This document shows, one piece after another, positions 1 to 7,297 of a stretch of 20,192 bases of DNA (its first letter is position 1; each line of letters begins with the position of its first letter). The stretch comes from QNFN01 sp033722135. GTDB lineage: Bacteria; Pseudomonadota; Gammaproteobacteria; QNFN01. Location of the stretch: the NCBI GenBank assembly GCA_033722135.1, contig JAWVZO010000027.1, forward strand, positions 1 to 20,192, written 5' to 3'. Made by a program: the position numbers and the translations under genes. Below the pieces are notes generated by a model, which had not been told where the DNA came from, made no database searches, and saw nothing but the letters and a program-made list of their open reading frames with translations.

Positions 1-1613
<1,613 letters not shown>

Positions 1614-1633
1614 GGCCCCACGGGACCGAGACC

Positions 1634-3043
1634 ATGGACAGCAACGTTTTCCAGTTCGTCGAACTGCCGCGGCAGGACCCGGAGAAGATGCCGGTCGACG
1701 AGCGCATCCAGCGCTTCTGCGAGATCTACGGGCAGTTCGACCCCAAGGTGGCGGCCGCCCAGGCCGAGCGCTGCCTCGCCTGCGGCAACCCCTACTGCGA
1801 GTGGAAGTGCCCGGTGCACAACTACATCCCGAACTGGCTCAAGCTGGTCGCCGAGGGCAACCTGCTCAAGGCTGCGGAGCTGTCGCACCGGACCAACGCG
1901 CTGCCCGAGATCTGCGGCCGCGTCTGCCCGCAGGACCGCCTGTGCGAGGGCGCCTGCACGCTCAACGACGGCTTCGGCGCGGTGACCATCGGCGCGGTCG
2001 AGAAGTACATCACCGACACCGCTTTCGCCCAGGGCTGGCGGCCCGACCTGTCGGGCGTCGAGGCGACCGGGAAGAAGGTCGCCGTGGTCGGTGCCGGGCC
2101 GGCCGGCATCGGCTGCGCCGACCTGCTGGTGCGCCACGGCGTCGCGGTCGACGTCTACGACCGCTACCCCGAGATCGGCGGCCTGCTCACCTTCGGCATC
2201 CCCGAGTTCAAGCTCGAGAAGGAGGTGGTGCGCACCCGCCGCGAGGTGCTCGAGGGCATGGGCATCCGTTTCCACCTCGAGACCGAGATCGGCCGCGACG
2301 TGCCGTTCGAGAAGCTGCTCGACGACTACGATGCGGTGTTCCTCGGCATGGGCACCTACAGCTACATGAAGGGCGGCTTCCCGGGCGAGGACCTGCCCGG
2401 CGTCTACGAGGCGCTGCCGTTCCTGGTCTCCAACGCGCGCAAGCACCTCGGCCTGATGGAGGCCGGCGAGCGCTGGGTCAACATGGCGGGGCAGCGGGTC
2501 GTGGTCCTCGGTGGCGGCGACACCGCGATGGACTGCAACCGCACCTCGATCCGCCAGGGCGCCGCGTCGGTCACCTGCGCCTACCGCCGCGACGAGCGCA
2601 ACATGCCCGGCAGCCGGCGCGAGGTGGCCAACGCCAAGGAGGAGGGCGTGCGCTTCCTGTGGAACCGCCAGCCGGTGGAGATCGTCGGCGACGTCAGCGT
2701 CGAGGGGGTCAAGGTGGTGACCACCGAACTCGGCGAGCCCGACGAGCGCGGACGGCGCAGCCCGGTCGTCGTCGAGGGCAGCGAGGAGATCATCCCCTGC
2801 GACCGCGTGATCGTCGCGTTCGGCTTCCGGCCGAGCCCGGCGCCGTGGTTCGACGAGCACGGCATCGCCACCGACGACCGCGGCCGCGTGAACGCGCCCG
2901 AGGAGGCCGAGTACCAGTTCCAGACCGCCAACCCGAAGGTGTTCGCCGGCGGCGACATGGTGCGCGGCTCCGACCTGGTCGTCACCGCCGTCTGGGAGGG
3001 GCGCAAGGCCGCCGAGGGCATCCTCGACTACCTCGAAGTGTGA
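1634..3043 (+). CDS. gltD: Glutamate synthase (NADPH) small subunit
   Basis: The 469-residue protein is the NADPH-oxidising, FAD-containing subunit that passes electrons to GltB. Its length matches the family (about 470). The N-terminal ferredoxin-like part carries two Cys clusters, Cys47/50/55/59 and Cys94/98/104/108, as expected for 4Fe-4S binding. An FAD dinucleotide fold follows (VVGAGPAGIG, residues ~151-160), then the NADPH fold with GGGDTAMDCNR, and a C-terminal FAD motif (VFAGGDMVRG). The ATG at 1634 is chosen because the sequence MDSNVFQFVELPRQDPEK is typical of the gammaproteobacterial GltD start. The same frame is open far upstream inside gltB, but that is GC-rich shadow coding. 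It lies between gltB and hemE in one orientation, with gaps of 20 and 29 bases. Confidence 0.97.
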   Translation: MDSNVFQFVELPRQDPEKMPVDERIQRFCEIYGQFDPKVAAAQAERCLACGNPYCEWKCPVHNYIPNWLKLVAEGNLLKAAELSHRTNALPEICGRVCPQDRLCEGACTLNDGFGAVTIGAVEKYITDTAFAQGWRPDLSGVEATGKKVAVVGAGPAGIGCADLLVRHGVAVDVYDRYPEIGGLLTFGIPEFKLEKEVVRTRREVLEGMGIRFHLETEIGRDVPFEKLLDDYDAVFLGMGTYSYMKGGFPGEDLPGVYEALPFLVSNARKHLGLMEAGERWVNMAGQRVVVLGGGDTAMDCNRTSIRQGAASVTCAYRRDERNMPGSRREVANAKEEGVRFLWNRQPVEIVGDVSVEGVKVVTTELGEPDERGRRSPVVVEGSEEIIPCDRVIVAFGFRPSPAPWFDEHGIATDDRGRVNAPEEAEYQFQTANPKVFAGGDMVRGSDLVVTAVWEGRKAAEGILDYLEV

Positions 3044-3072
3044 ACCGGGCACAGCCCGACCAGGAGACGGCG

Positions 3073-4164
3073 ATGTCTGAGCTTCTGAACGACCGCTTCC
3101 TGCGCGCGCTGCAGCGCCAGCCGGTCGACGTCACCCCGGTCTGGATGATGCGCCAGGCGGGCCGCTACCTGCCCGAGTACCGCGCCACGCGGGCCAGGGC
3201 CGGCGATTTCATGACGCTGTGCAAGACCCCGGAGCTCGCCTGCGAGGTGACGCTCCAACCGCTCGAGCGCTACCCGCTCGACGCCGCGATCCTCTTCTCC
3301 GACATCCTTACCATCCCCGACGCGATGGGGCTCGGCCTGAGCTTCGCCGCCGGCGAGGGGCCGCGCTTCGCACGGCCGGTGCGCGACGCCGCGGCAGTCC
3401 GCGCGCTCGGCGTGCCCGACCCGGAGGACGACCTCGGCTACGTCACCGCCGCGGTGCGCACCATCCGCGCCGCGCTCGGCGGACGAGTGCCGCTTATCGG
3501 CTTCTCCGGCAGCCCGTGGACGCTCGCCACCTACATGGTCGAGGGCGCGTCCACCAAGGAGTACGCCCACGTCAAGGGGATGATGTACGGCGCACCCGAC
3601 GTCATGCACGCGCTGCTCGCGACCGTGGCCGACGCCGTCACCGCCTACCTCAACGCCCAGGTCGCAGCCGGCGCCCAGGCGCTGATGATCTTCGACACCT
3701 GGGGCGGGGTGCTGACCCCGCGCGACTACCGCGTCTTCTCGCTCGACTACATGCAGCGCATCGTCGACGGCCTGACCCGCGAGGCCGAAGGGCGCAAGGT
3801 GCCGGTGATCCTGTTCACCAAGGGCGGCGGCGCCTGGCTCGAGGCGATGGCCGACACCGGCGCCGACGGCCTCGGCGTCGACTGGACCGTGAACATCGGC
3901 GACGCCCGCAACCGCGTCGGCGACCGCGTCGCCCTGCAGGGCAACATGGACCCGAGCGTGCTCTACGCGCCGCCTGAGCGGATCCGCGAGGAGGTCCGGA
4001 CCATCCTCGAGTCCTACGGCCCGGGCGAGGGCCACGTCTTCAACCTCGGCCACGGCATCCACCAGCACGTCGACCCGGCCCACGCCGGCGCCTTCATCGA
4101 GGCGGTGCACGAACTGAGTGCCGACTTCCACGACCCGGGCGACGACGCCGAGCCGGTGCTCTGA
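3073..4164 (+). CDS. hemE: Uroporphyrinogen decarboxylase
   Basis: The 363-residue protein decarboxylates the four acetate side chains of uroporphyrinogen III to give coproporphyrinogen III in heme (and possibly bacteriochlorophyll) synthesis. The signature PVWMMRQAGRYLPEYR lies at residues 22-37. The catalytic Asp77 sits in FSDILTIPDAMG, and GFSGSPWTLATYMVEG at ~143-157 is the second family signature. The C-terminal substrate loop NLGHGIHQ is present. Length is normal (about 355). The start at 3073 has a Shine-Dalgarno-like AGGAGA at 3062-3067. It follows gltD by 29 bases in the same direction, an arrangement common in gammaproteobacteria. A weak GGCG-TTTG-CGCC hairpin lies just after the stop (4179-4190), but it has no T tract. 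Confidence 0.97.
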   Translation: MSELLNDRFLRALQRQPVDVTPVWMMRQAGRYLPEYRATRARAGDFMTLCKTPELACEVTLQPLERYPLDAAILFSDILTIPDAMGLGLSFAAGEGPRFARPVRDAAAVRALGVPDPEDDLGYVTAAVRTIRAALGGRVPLIGFSGSPWTLATYMVEGASTKEYAHVKGMMYGAPDVMHALLATVADAVTAYLNAQVAAGAQALMIFDTWGGVLTPRDYRVFSLDYMQRIVDGLTREAEGRKVPVILFTKGGGAWLEAMADTGADGLGVDWTVNIGDARNRVGDRVALQGNMDPSVLYAPPERIREEVRTILESYGPGEGHVFNLGHGIHQHVDPAHAGAFIEAVHELSADFHDPGDDAEPVL

Positions 4165-4203
4165 GGGGACGATGACGCGGCGTTTGCGCCCGCTTGCCGG
4201 AGA

Positions 4204-4220
4204 CTGAAGGGGACGGATTT
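4204..4220. repeat. Short repeat copy 1 (shared 13-mer followed by TTTA)
   Basis: CTGAAGGGGACGG at 4204-4216 also occurs at 7230-7242, each followed shortly by TTTA. Motifs of the form GGGGACGGATTTATT are familiar from repeats near REP-associated (IS200-like) transposases in gammaproteobacteria. No transposase is present here, and two 13-base matches alone are weak evidence. Confidence 0.3.
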
Positions 4221-4902
4221 ATTCAGCCGGCCAGTCGTTATCTGGGCTCTCCGCCAACGGACCCCGCAACCTCCCGAAGTCCCGCGGCGCGACGTACTGC
4301 AGCACCTCCTTCCCGTCGTCGCGAACAACCACGTCGACCCCCTTCTCCGGGTAGAGCCAGTGCACCACGCCGTCCGCCTCGTTCACCCGCGTCCGAGGTT
4401 CCCCGAACCGTGTTTCCACCACCTCCGGATCGAGGTCGACCGCCGGCAGGTAGGTGATCGCGGCGACCGGCGCGGCGCGCACCGCCGGCAGGTCGGCCGG
4501 ATCGAGGTCGACCCGCGACACCCCCTCGGTGCCGCGCGCGATGCGCAGGCCGCGTTCGTACATCGGCGAGAGCGCCGCCTGCGGCAGGTCGATCGTCAGC
4601 ACGAAGTCGGCCAGCAGTCCGGCGGGGCGCACGTCGTCGAGGAACGCCTCGACAGCGAGCGTGCCGTCGGCCCGCCGGAACAGCGTCACCTCCGCCTCGC
4701 CGAGCCGCGCCTCGGCGTCGGCCAGCGTTGCCTCGCCGAGCGCCAGGCCGAACGCGATGCTGCCGCCCCTGCCATCGGGGGCCACGCTCCACGGCAGCAG
4801 CGCGCGACGGGTGGCGTCGTCGGGCGCTGGCGGCAGGACGAGAAGCAGCAGGCCGGTCAGCAGCAGCGCGATGACAACGACGCGGAGCAACGTGCGGCTC
4901 AT
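4219..4902 (-). CDS. Membrane-anchored or exported protein of unknown function
   Basis: The 227-residue product is not recognised as a named family. It starts with a short basic segment and a strong hydrophobic stretch (residues ~5-23, rich in Leu and Val), consistent with a signal anchor and a periplasmic remainder. There is no lipobox Cys. The rest is a soluble mixed alpha/beta sequence with repeated acidic segments and no Cys. Its ATG at 4902 overlaps the dtd stop in an ATGA (4899-4902), so translation is probably coupled to dtd. The start is well supported by this overlap and by the hydrophobic N terminus; the frame is open further upstream inside dtd, but only as shadow. The stop TAA at 4219 lies inside a short repeat-like motif (4204-4220). 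The function is unknown and the link to D-aminoacyl-tRNA quality control is only positional. Confidence 0.85.
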   Translation of the reverse strand: MSRTLLRVVVIALLLTGLLLLVLPPAPDDATRRALLPWSVAPDGRGGSIAFGLALGEATLADAEARLGEAEVTLFRRADGTLAVEAFLDDVRPAGLLADFVLTIDLPQAALSPMYERGLRIARGTEGVSRVDLDPADLPAVRAAPVAAITYLPAVDLDPEVVETRFGEPRTRVNEADGVVHWLYPEKGVDVVVRDDGKEVLQYVAPRDFGRLRGPLAESPDNDWPAE

Positions 4903-5345
4903 CCCGGTCGAACCTGCAGCCAGAAGGTGACCGGGCCGTCGTTGACGAGGTGGACCCGCATGTCGGCGCCGAAGCGGCCGGTCGCGACGTCGTCGTGTCG
5001 CGCGCGCGCGGCGGCGACGAACGCCTCGAAGAGCCGCTCGCCCTCCGCGGGTGACGCGGCCGGGGTGAAGCTCGCGCGCGTCCCCTTGCGGGTGTCGGCG
5101 GCCAGCGTGAACTGCGGGACGACCAGCAGCCCGCCGCCGGTGTCGACGAGCGACCGGTTCATCCGCCCGGCGTCGTCGGCGAAGACGCGGTAGCCGAGCA
5201 CCCGTTCGGCCAGGCGCGTCGCCTCGGCCTCGCTGTCGCCCCGCTCCACGCCGAGCAGTACCAGCAGGCCGGCGCTGATCTCGCCGACCGTCTCGCTGGC
5301 CACGTCGACGTGTGCCCCGGCAACGCGCTGCAGCAGCGCGATCAT
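4899..5345 (-). CDS. dtd: D-aminoacyl-tRNA deacylase
   Basis: The 148-residue protein hydrolyses D-amino acids (and glycine) mischarged on tRNA. The typical N terminus MIALLQRV sets the start at 5345, and the conserved GEISAGLLVLLGVE and ERVLGYRVF segments follow. The C-terminal signature NDGPVT at residues 135-140 holds the Gly-cisPro pair that reaches into the partner subunit of the homodimer. The first signature normally reads SQFTL in DTD; here residues 77-81 read PQFTL, a Ser-to-Pro change. Length fits the family (about 145). It is the first gene of a reverse two-gene unit and overlaps the next start by four bases. It is divergent from the EncFtn gene across 132 bases. The identity is secure; whether the Pro affects specificity cannot be told from sequence. 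Confidence 0.95.
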   Translation of the reverse strand: MIALLQRVAGAHVDVASETVGEISAGLLVLLGVERGDSEAEATRLAERVLGYRVFADDAGRMNRSLVDTGGGLLVVPQFTLAADTRKGTRASFTPAASPAEGERLFEAFVAAARARHDDVATGRFGADMRVHLVNDGPVTFWLQVRPG

Positions 5346-5477
5346 CGGACGGGCCTGGCGGTCGCGACGGGCATGGACCGGATTGGGCCATCCGCGCAGG
5401 GGCAGCGCAAGGGCCGCGCCGGATTGGCTAAGATGGTCCGAGTATCCGCCGCATCGCAACGAACCAAGGAGACCCGC

Positions 5478-5765
5478 ATGGCCAACGAGGGATACCACGA
5501 ACCGATCGACGAGCTAAGCGACGCGACCCGCGACATGCACCGGGCGCTCACCTCGCTGATGGAGGAGCTCGAAGCCGTCGACTGGTACAACCAGCGCGTC
5601 GACGCCTGCAAGGACGACGAGCTGCGCGCGATCCTCGCCCACAACCGCGACGAGGAGAAGGAGCACGCCGCGATGGTGCTGGAGTGGATCCGCCGCCGCG
5701 ACCCCTGCTTCGACGAGCACCTCAAGGAGTTCCTCTTCACCAAGGACGACATCGCCCACGACTGA
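5478..5765 (+). CDS. Encapsulated-ferritin-like (EncFtn) ferroxidase without visible targeting tail
   Basis: The 95-residue protein closely resembles the encapsulated ferritin of Rhodospirillum rubrum as I recall that sequence. The core MEELEAVDWYNQRVDA followed by LAHNRDEEKEHAAM is nearly the same. EncFtn proteins form decamers with a dimer-interface ferroxidase site that oxidises Fe(II) for storage in an encapsulin shell. By alignment with R. rubrum (offset of two), the iron ligands Glu32, Glu62 and His65 are Glu30, Glu60 and His63 here; Glu29, Glu32, Trp36 and Tyr37 of the second site are also kept. The protein ends at DDIAHD with no recognisable C-terminal encapsulin-loading peptide. No encapsulin gene is seen in the window. 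AAGGAGA at 5466-5472 supports the ATG at 5478. Iron oxidation is inferred from the family. Confidence 0.9.
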   Translation: MANEGYHEPIDELSDATRDMHRALTSLMEELEAVDWYNQRVDACKDDELRAILAHNRDEEKEHAAMVLEWIRRRDPCFDEHLKEFLFTKDDIAHD

Positions 5766-5768
5766 CCG

Positions 5769-5816
5769 GGCGTGGCGTGTTCCGCGGGCCACGCCGCGCG
5801 ATACGACGCGGCCCGC
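5769..5816. terminator. Overlapping inverted repeats between convergent genes, possible terminator
   Basis: GGCGTGGC (5769-5776) pairs perfectly with GCCACGCC (5788-5795) across an 11-base loop. An alternative, mutually exclusive stem pairs GCGGGCC (5784-5790) with GGCCCGC (5810-5816). They lie just after the EncFtn stop and before the stop of the convergent membrane-protein gene, where a two-way terminator is expected. Neither stem is followed by a T tract, so classical intrinsic termination is uncertain. Confidence 0.4.
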
Positions 5817-5825
5817 AGGCCGGAG

Positions 5826-6014
5826 TCAGCCGAGCCAGTCGGCGACGGTGGCGATCGTGCCGAGGAGGATCATCGCCAGGGCGATCAGCGTCAGCCGGGC
5901 GACGGGCTCGCTGTAGGCGAGGCGCGCGAGCCACGCCTTGCGCGTGAGGTTCTTGGCCCAGAACAGCAGCACCATCAGCGCGAAGAGCGCGAGGCCGATG
6001 AGCAGGATGCTCAT
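5826..6014 (-). CDS. Small two-helix membrane protein of unknown function
   Basis: The 62-residue product has two predicted membrane segments, residues ~3-20 (LLIGLALFALMVLLFW) and ~40-58 (rich in Leu, Ala, Ile). They are joined by a basic loop, KNLTRKAWLARLAYSEPVAR, which would face the cytoplasm by the positive-inside rule. I do not recognise a named family. The ATG at 6014 is chosen because the hydrophobic segment starts right after it; upstream codons in the same frame are Pro/Arg-rich and unlike a protein N terminus. It is convergent with the EncFtn gene across 60 bases. Coding potential is supported by the clean two-helix pattern and the basic loop. Confidence 0.7.
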   Translation of the reverse strand: MSILLIGLALFALMVLLFWAKNLTRKAWLARLAYSEPVARLTLIALAMILLGTIATVADWLG

Positions 6015-6150
6015 GACGGCGCGCGGCACGCGCGGCCGGGGTGGGGGGCGTCGATGATCATGGGATGCAAGGTAGCCTGTCGGGGCGCCGGGAGGTAGTG
6101 CCGGTCGCACCCTCGCATTCCGGGGCCGGGCGCCGCCCGGGTCGACCGAC

Positions 6151-6180
6151 TTGCTGCAGGGGCGGGGTCCCGGATACTAT
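6151..6180 (+). promoter_or_regulatory. Sigma-70-like promoter for the DUF2892 gene
   Basis: TTGCTG at 6151-6156 and TACTAT at 6175-6180 are separated by 18 bases. This matches the -35 and -10 consensus at four or more positions each and lies about 60 bases before the ATG at 6239. The -10 box opens an AT-rich island in very GC-rich surroundings. It is a sequence match only. Confidence 0.55.
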
Positions 6181-6207
6181 ATCAGTGTATTATGATATTC
6201 TATATCA
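6179..6207 (+). promoter_or_regulatory. Candidate repressor operator with three alternating half-sites
   Basis: ATATCA (6179-6184), TGATAT (6193-6198) and ATATCA (6202-6207) form two overlapping inverted repeats. One has an 8-base spacer (GTGTATTA) and one a 3-base spacer (TCT). The block overlaps the last two bases of the -10 box and the expected transcription start, a position typical of repressor binding. DUF2892 genes are often controlled by ArsR-family, BigR-like, sulfide- or thiol-responsive repressors, so that class is a reasonable guess. No such regulator is encoded in the window. Confidence 0.5.
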
Positions 6208-6238
6208 AGGCCATCGAACCGCATCCAAGGAGGGCTCC

Positions 6239-6442
6239 ATGAACATCGACCGCGCCGTGCTGGCGATCGCCGGCCTCTTCATCCTGGTCAGCGTCGGCCT
6301 GTCCCAGGTCCACTCGCCGCTGTGGCTGATCTTCACCGCCTTCGTCGGGGTGGTGATGTTCCAGTCGGCCTTCACCCGTTTCTGCCCGATGGCGCTGATC
6401 CTGCGCGCGCTCGGTGTCAGGCCGGGCCAGGCGTTCAACTGA
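6239..6442 (+). CDS. DUF2892 family small membrane protein (YgaP-like membrane domain)
   Basis: The 67-residue protein has the DUF2892 pattern. It begins MNIDRAVLAIAGLFILVSVGL, then a second membrane segment ending in VGVVMFQSAFTRFCPMALIL. The Phe-Cys-Pro at residues 48-50, after the second helix, is characteristic. In other bacteria this domain appears alone or fused to a rhodanese, as in YgaP, and is linked to sulfur handling or thiol stress. Two membrane spans are predicted, residues ~5-22 and ~28-45. AAGGAGG at 6227-6233 is a strong ribosome binding site, six bases before the ATG at 6239. A promoter and an AT-rich dyad operator lie directly upstream, so tight transcriptional control is likely. 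No rhodanese is seen nearby. The exact role is not known. Confidence 0.88.
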   Translation: MNIDRAVLAIAGLFILVSVGLSQVHSPLWLIFTAFVGVVMFQSAFTRFCPMALILRALGVRPGQAFN

Positions 6443-6479
6443 GCGATCGGCCGCGTCGCGCGGCACGGCATGGAACAGG

Positions 6480-6504
6480 GGGCGGCCCGGGCAGCCGCCC
6501 TTCT
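6480..6504 (+). terminator. Hairpin after the DUF2892 gene, possible terminator
   Basis: GGGCGGC (6480-6486) pairs with GCCGCCC (6494-6500) across a 7-base loop and is followed by TTCT. The place, 38 bases after the DUF2892 stop and before the stop of a convergent gene, suits a terminator. The T tract is short and interrupted, so strength is uncertain. Confidence 0.42.
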
Positions 6505-6535
6505 CCATGGCGCCGTGGGCGAGGTGCGATGCGGC

Positions 6536-7093
6536 TCAGCCGTGCGGTGCGGCTCCGCGCCGGACAACGGCGCCGTTCGGCGGGAGCGTGCCCCACGCCT
6601 GCATCGTGTGCTGCATCATCAGCAGCATGATGCGCTGGTAGGCGAGCGGGTTGCCGAAGGTGCCGCCAACCTGCGCCCACTGCCGGTAGTAGGCCGGGTC
6701 GTGGAGCATCGTCAGGGGATTGATCACGCCGTGCGGTGCGACGAAGCCCGGCATGGGGCGGAAGGCCACGGCTGGCGCCGCGGGCGATGCCGCCTCACCG
6801 GACGCGGGCGCGGTCCGTGGCGCAGCCTGCCTGGCCGTTGCCGGTGACGCCTCGACGCGAGGGGATGCGGCCGCGCCGGGCATCGCGGTCTGCTCGGCGG
6901 CGATCCCGGACGTCGCCGGCCCGGAAGCGAAGCGGCCGCCGCCGACGTACCAGAGCGAGACGATCAGCGCGATCGCCATCGCGGCGATCCCGCCGACCAC
7001 CGCGTGTGGCATGGCGCGGTCCGGGGTCGGCACCGCGCCCCCTGCCGTCGTTGCCACCGGGGCCTCGACCGTTCCTTCTGTCTCCTTGCTCAT
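6536..7093 (-). CDS. Single-span membrane-anchored protein of unknown function
   Basis: The 185-residue product has a polar N-terminal tail (1-30), one membrane segment (31-50, AVVGGIAAMAIALIVSLWYV) and an Ala/Pro/Ser-rich linker (~55-110). A compact C-terminal region (~112-170) follows and is probably periplasmic. That region contains two similar pieces, NPLTMLHDPAYYRQW and NPLAYQRIMLLMMQHTMQAW, that look like a short internal repeat. They are unusually rich in Met, His and aromatic residues. I do not recognise the family. The ATG at 7093 is preceded on its strand by AGGGAGACAGGA, an acceptable ribosome binding region. It is divergent from the ECF sigma gene and convergent with the DUF2892 gene. 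The span and linker make it a plausible envelope or stress protein, but no function is assigned. Confidence 0.75.
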   Translation of the reverse strand: MSKETEGTVEAPVATTAGGAVPTPDRAMPHAVVGGIAAMAIALIVSLWYVGGGRFASGPATSGIAAEQTAMPGAAASPRVEASPATARQAAPRTAPASGEAASPAAPAVAFRPMPGFVAPHGVINPLTMLHDPAYYRQWAQVGGTFGNPLAYQRIMLLMMQHTMQAWGTLPPNGAVVRRGAAPHG

Positions 7094-7164
7094 TCCTGTC
7101 TCCCTCGGTCATGGATTCGATCGGGCGGCGGTCCGGCGGCCCGGCGGTCGGCGTATGGTATTTA

Positions 7165-7186
7165 AGTTAGTCCGATTATTCTAATT
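7165..7186. promoter_or_regulatory. AT-rich dyad between the divergent 185-residue protein gene and ECF sigma gene
   Basis: AGTTAG (7165-7170) and CTAATT (7181-7186) form an inverted repeat with one mismatch across a 10-base spacer, inside an AT-rich island (about 7156-7196) in GC-rich DNA. It lies between divergent genes and could be a regulator site or a sigma-70 promoter region for the reverse gene. On the reverse strand TAGAAT resembles a -10 box, but no clear -35 was found. Confidence 0.3.
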
Positions 7187-7221
7187 GTCTTGATGGGATA
7201 CGCCGCGCACGGCCCCGGCGT

Positions 7222-7247
7222 GGAATATCCTGAAGGGGACGGTGTTT
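7222..7247 (+). promoter_or_regulatory. Candidate ECF-type promoter of the sigma factor gene
   Basis: GGAATA at 7222-7227, then 16 bases, then GTTT at 7244-7247. GGAA-rich -35 elements with short GT-containing -10 elements at this spacing are typical of ECF sigma promoters. The same six-base element, spacing and GTT occur before the small exported protein gene (9047 to 9023, reverse strand). A start point near 7253-7256 would make upstream ATGs untranslatable with a leader and points to the start at 7298. Confidence 0.55.
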
Positions 7248-7248
7248 A
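7230..7248. repeat. Short repeat copy 2 (shared 13-mer followed by TTTA)
   Basis: CTGAAGGGGACGG at 7230-7242 followed by TGTTTA is the second copy. It lies in the spacer of the candidate ECF promoter (7222-7247), so the match to the 4204 copy could be chance or could reflect a repeat insertion that supplied part of the promoter. Confidence 0.28.
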
Positions 7249-7297
7249 GCAGATGATGGGCGCGACGCTTCGTGCGCGCCGGAGGGTCGACACGCCG

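Noticed and set aside
4179..4190. GGCG-TTTG-CGCC hairpin after hemE as a terminator
   Set aside because: Only a 4-bp stem and no following T run; too weak to annotate.
5424..5445. TTGGCT and GAGTAT as a promoter for the EncFtn gene
   Set aside because: The spacing is only 10 bases. TAAGAT at 5429 resembles a -10 box but no suitable -35 was found upstream, so no promoter is called.
7253..7297. Upstream ATG codons (7253, 7256) as the start of the ECF sigma factor
   Set aside because: They would sit at or beside the transcript start predicted from the promoter motif, lack a well-placed ribosome binding site and add residues unlike the family N terminus. ATG 7298 with GGAGGG fits better.
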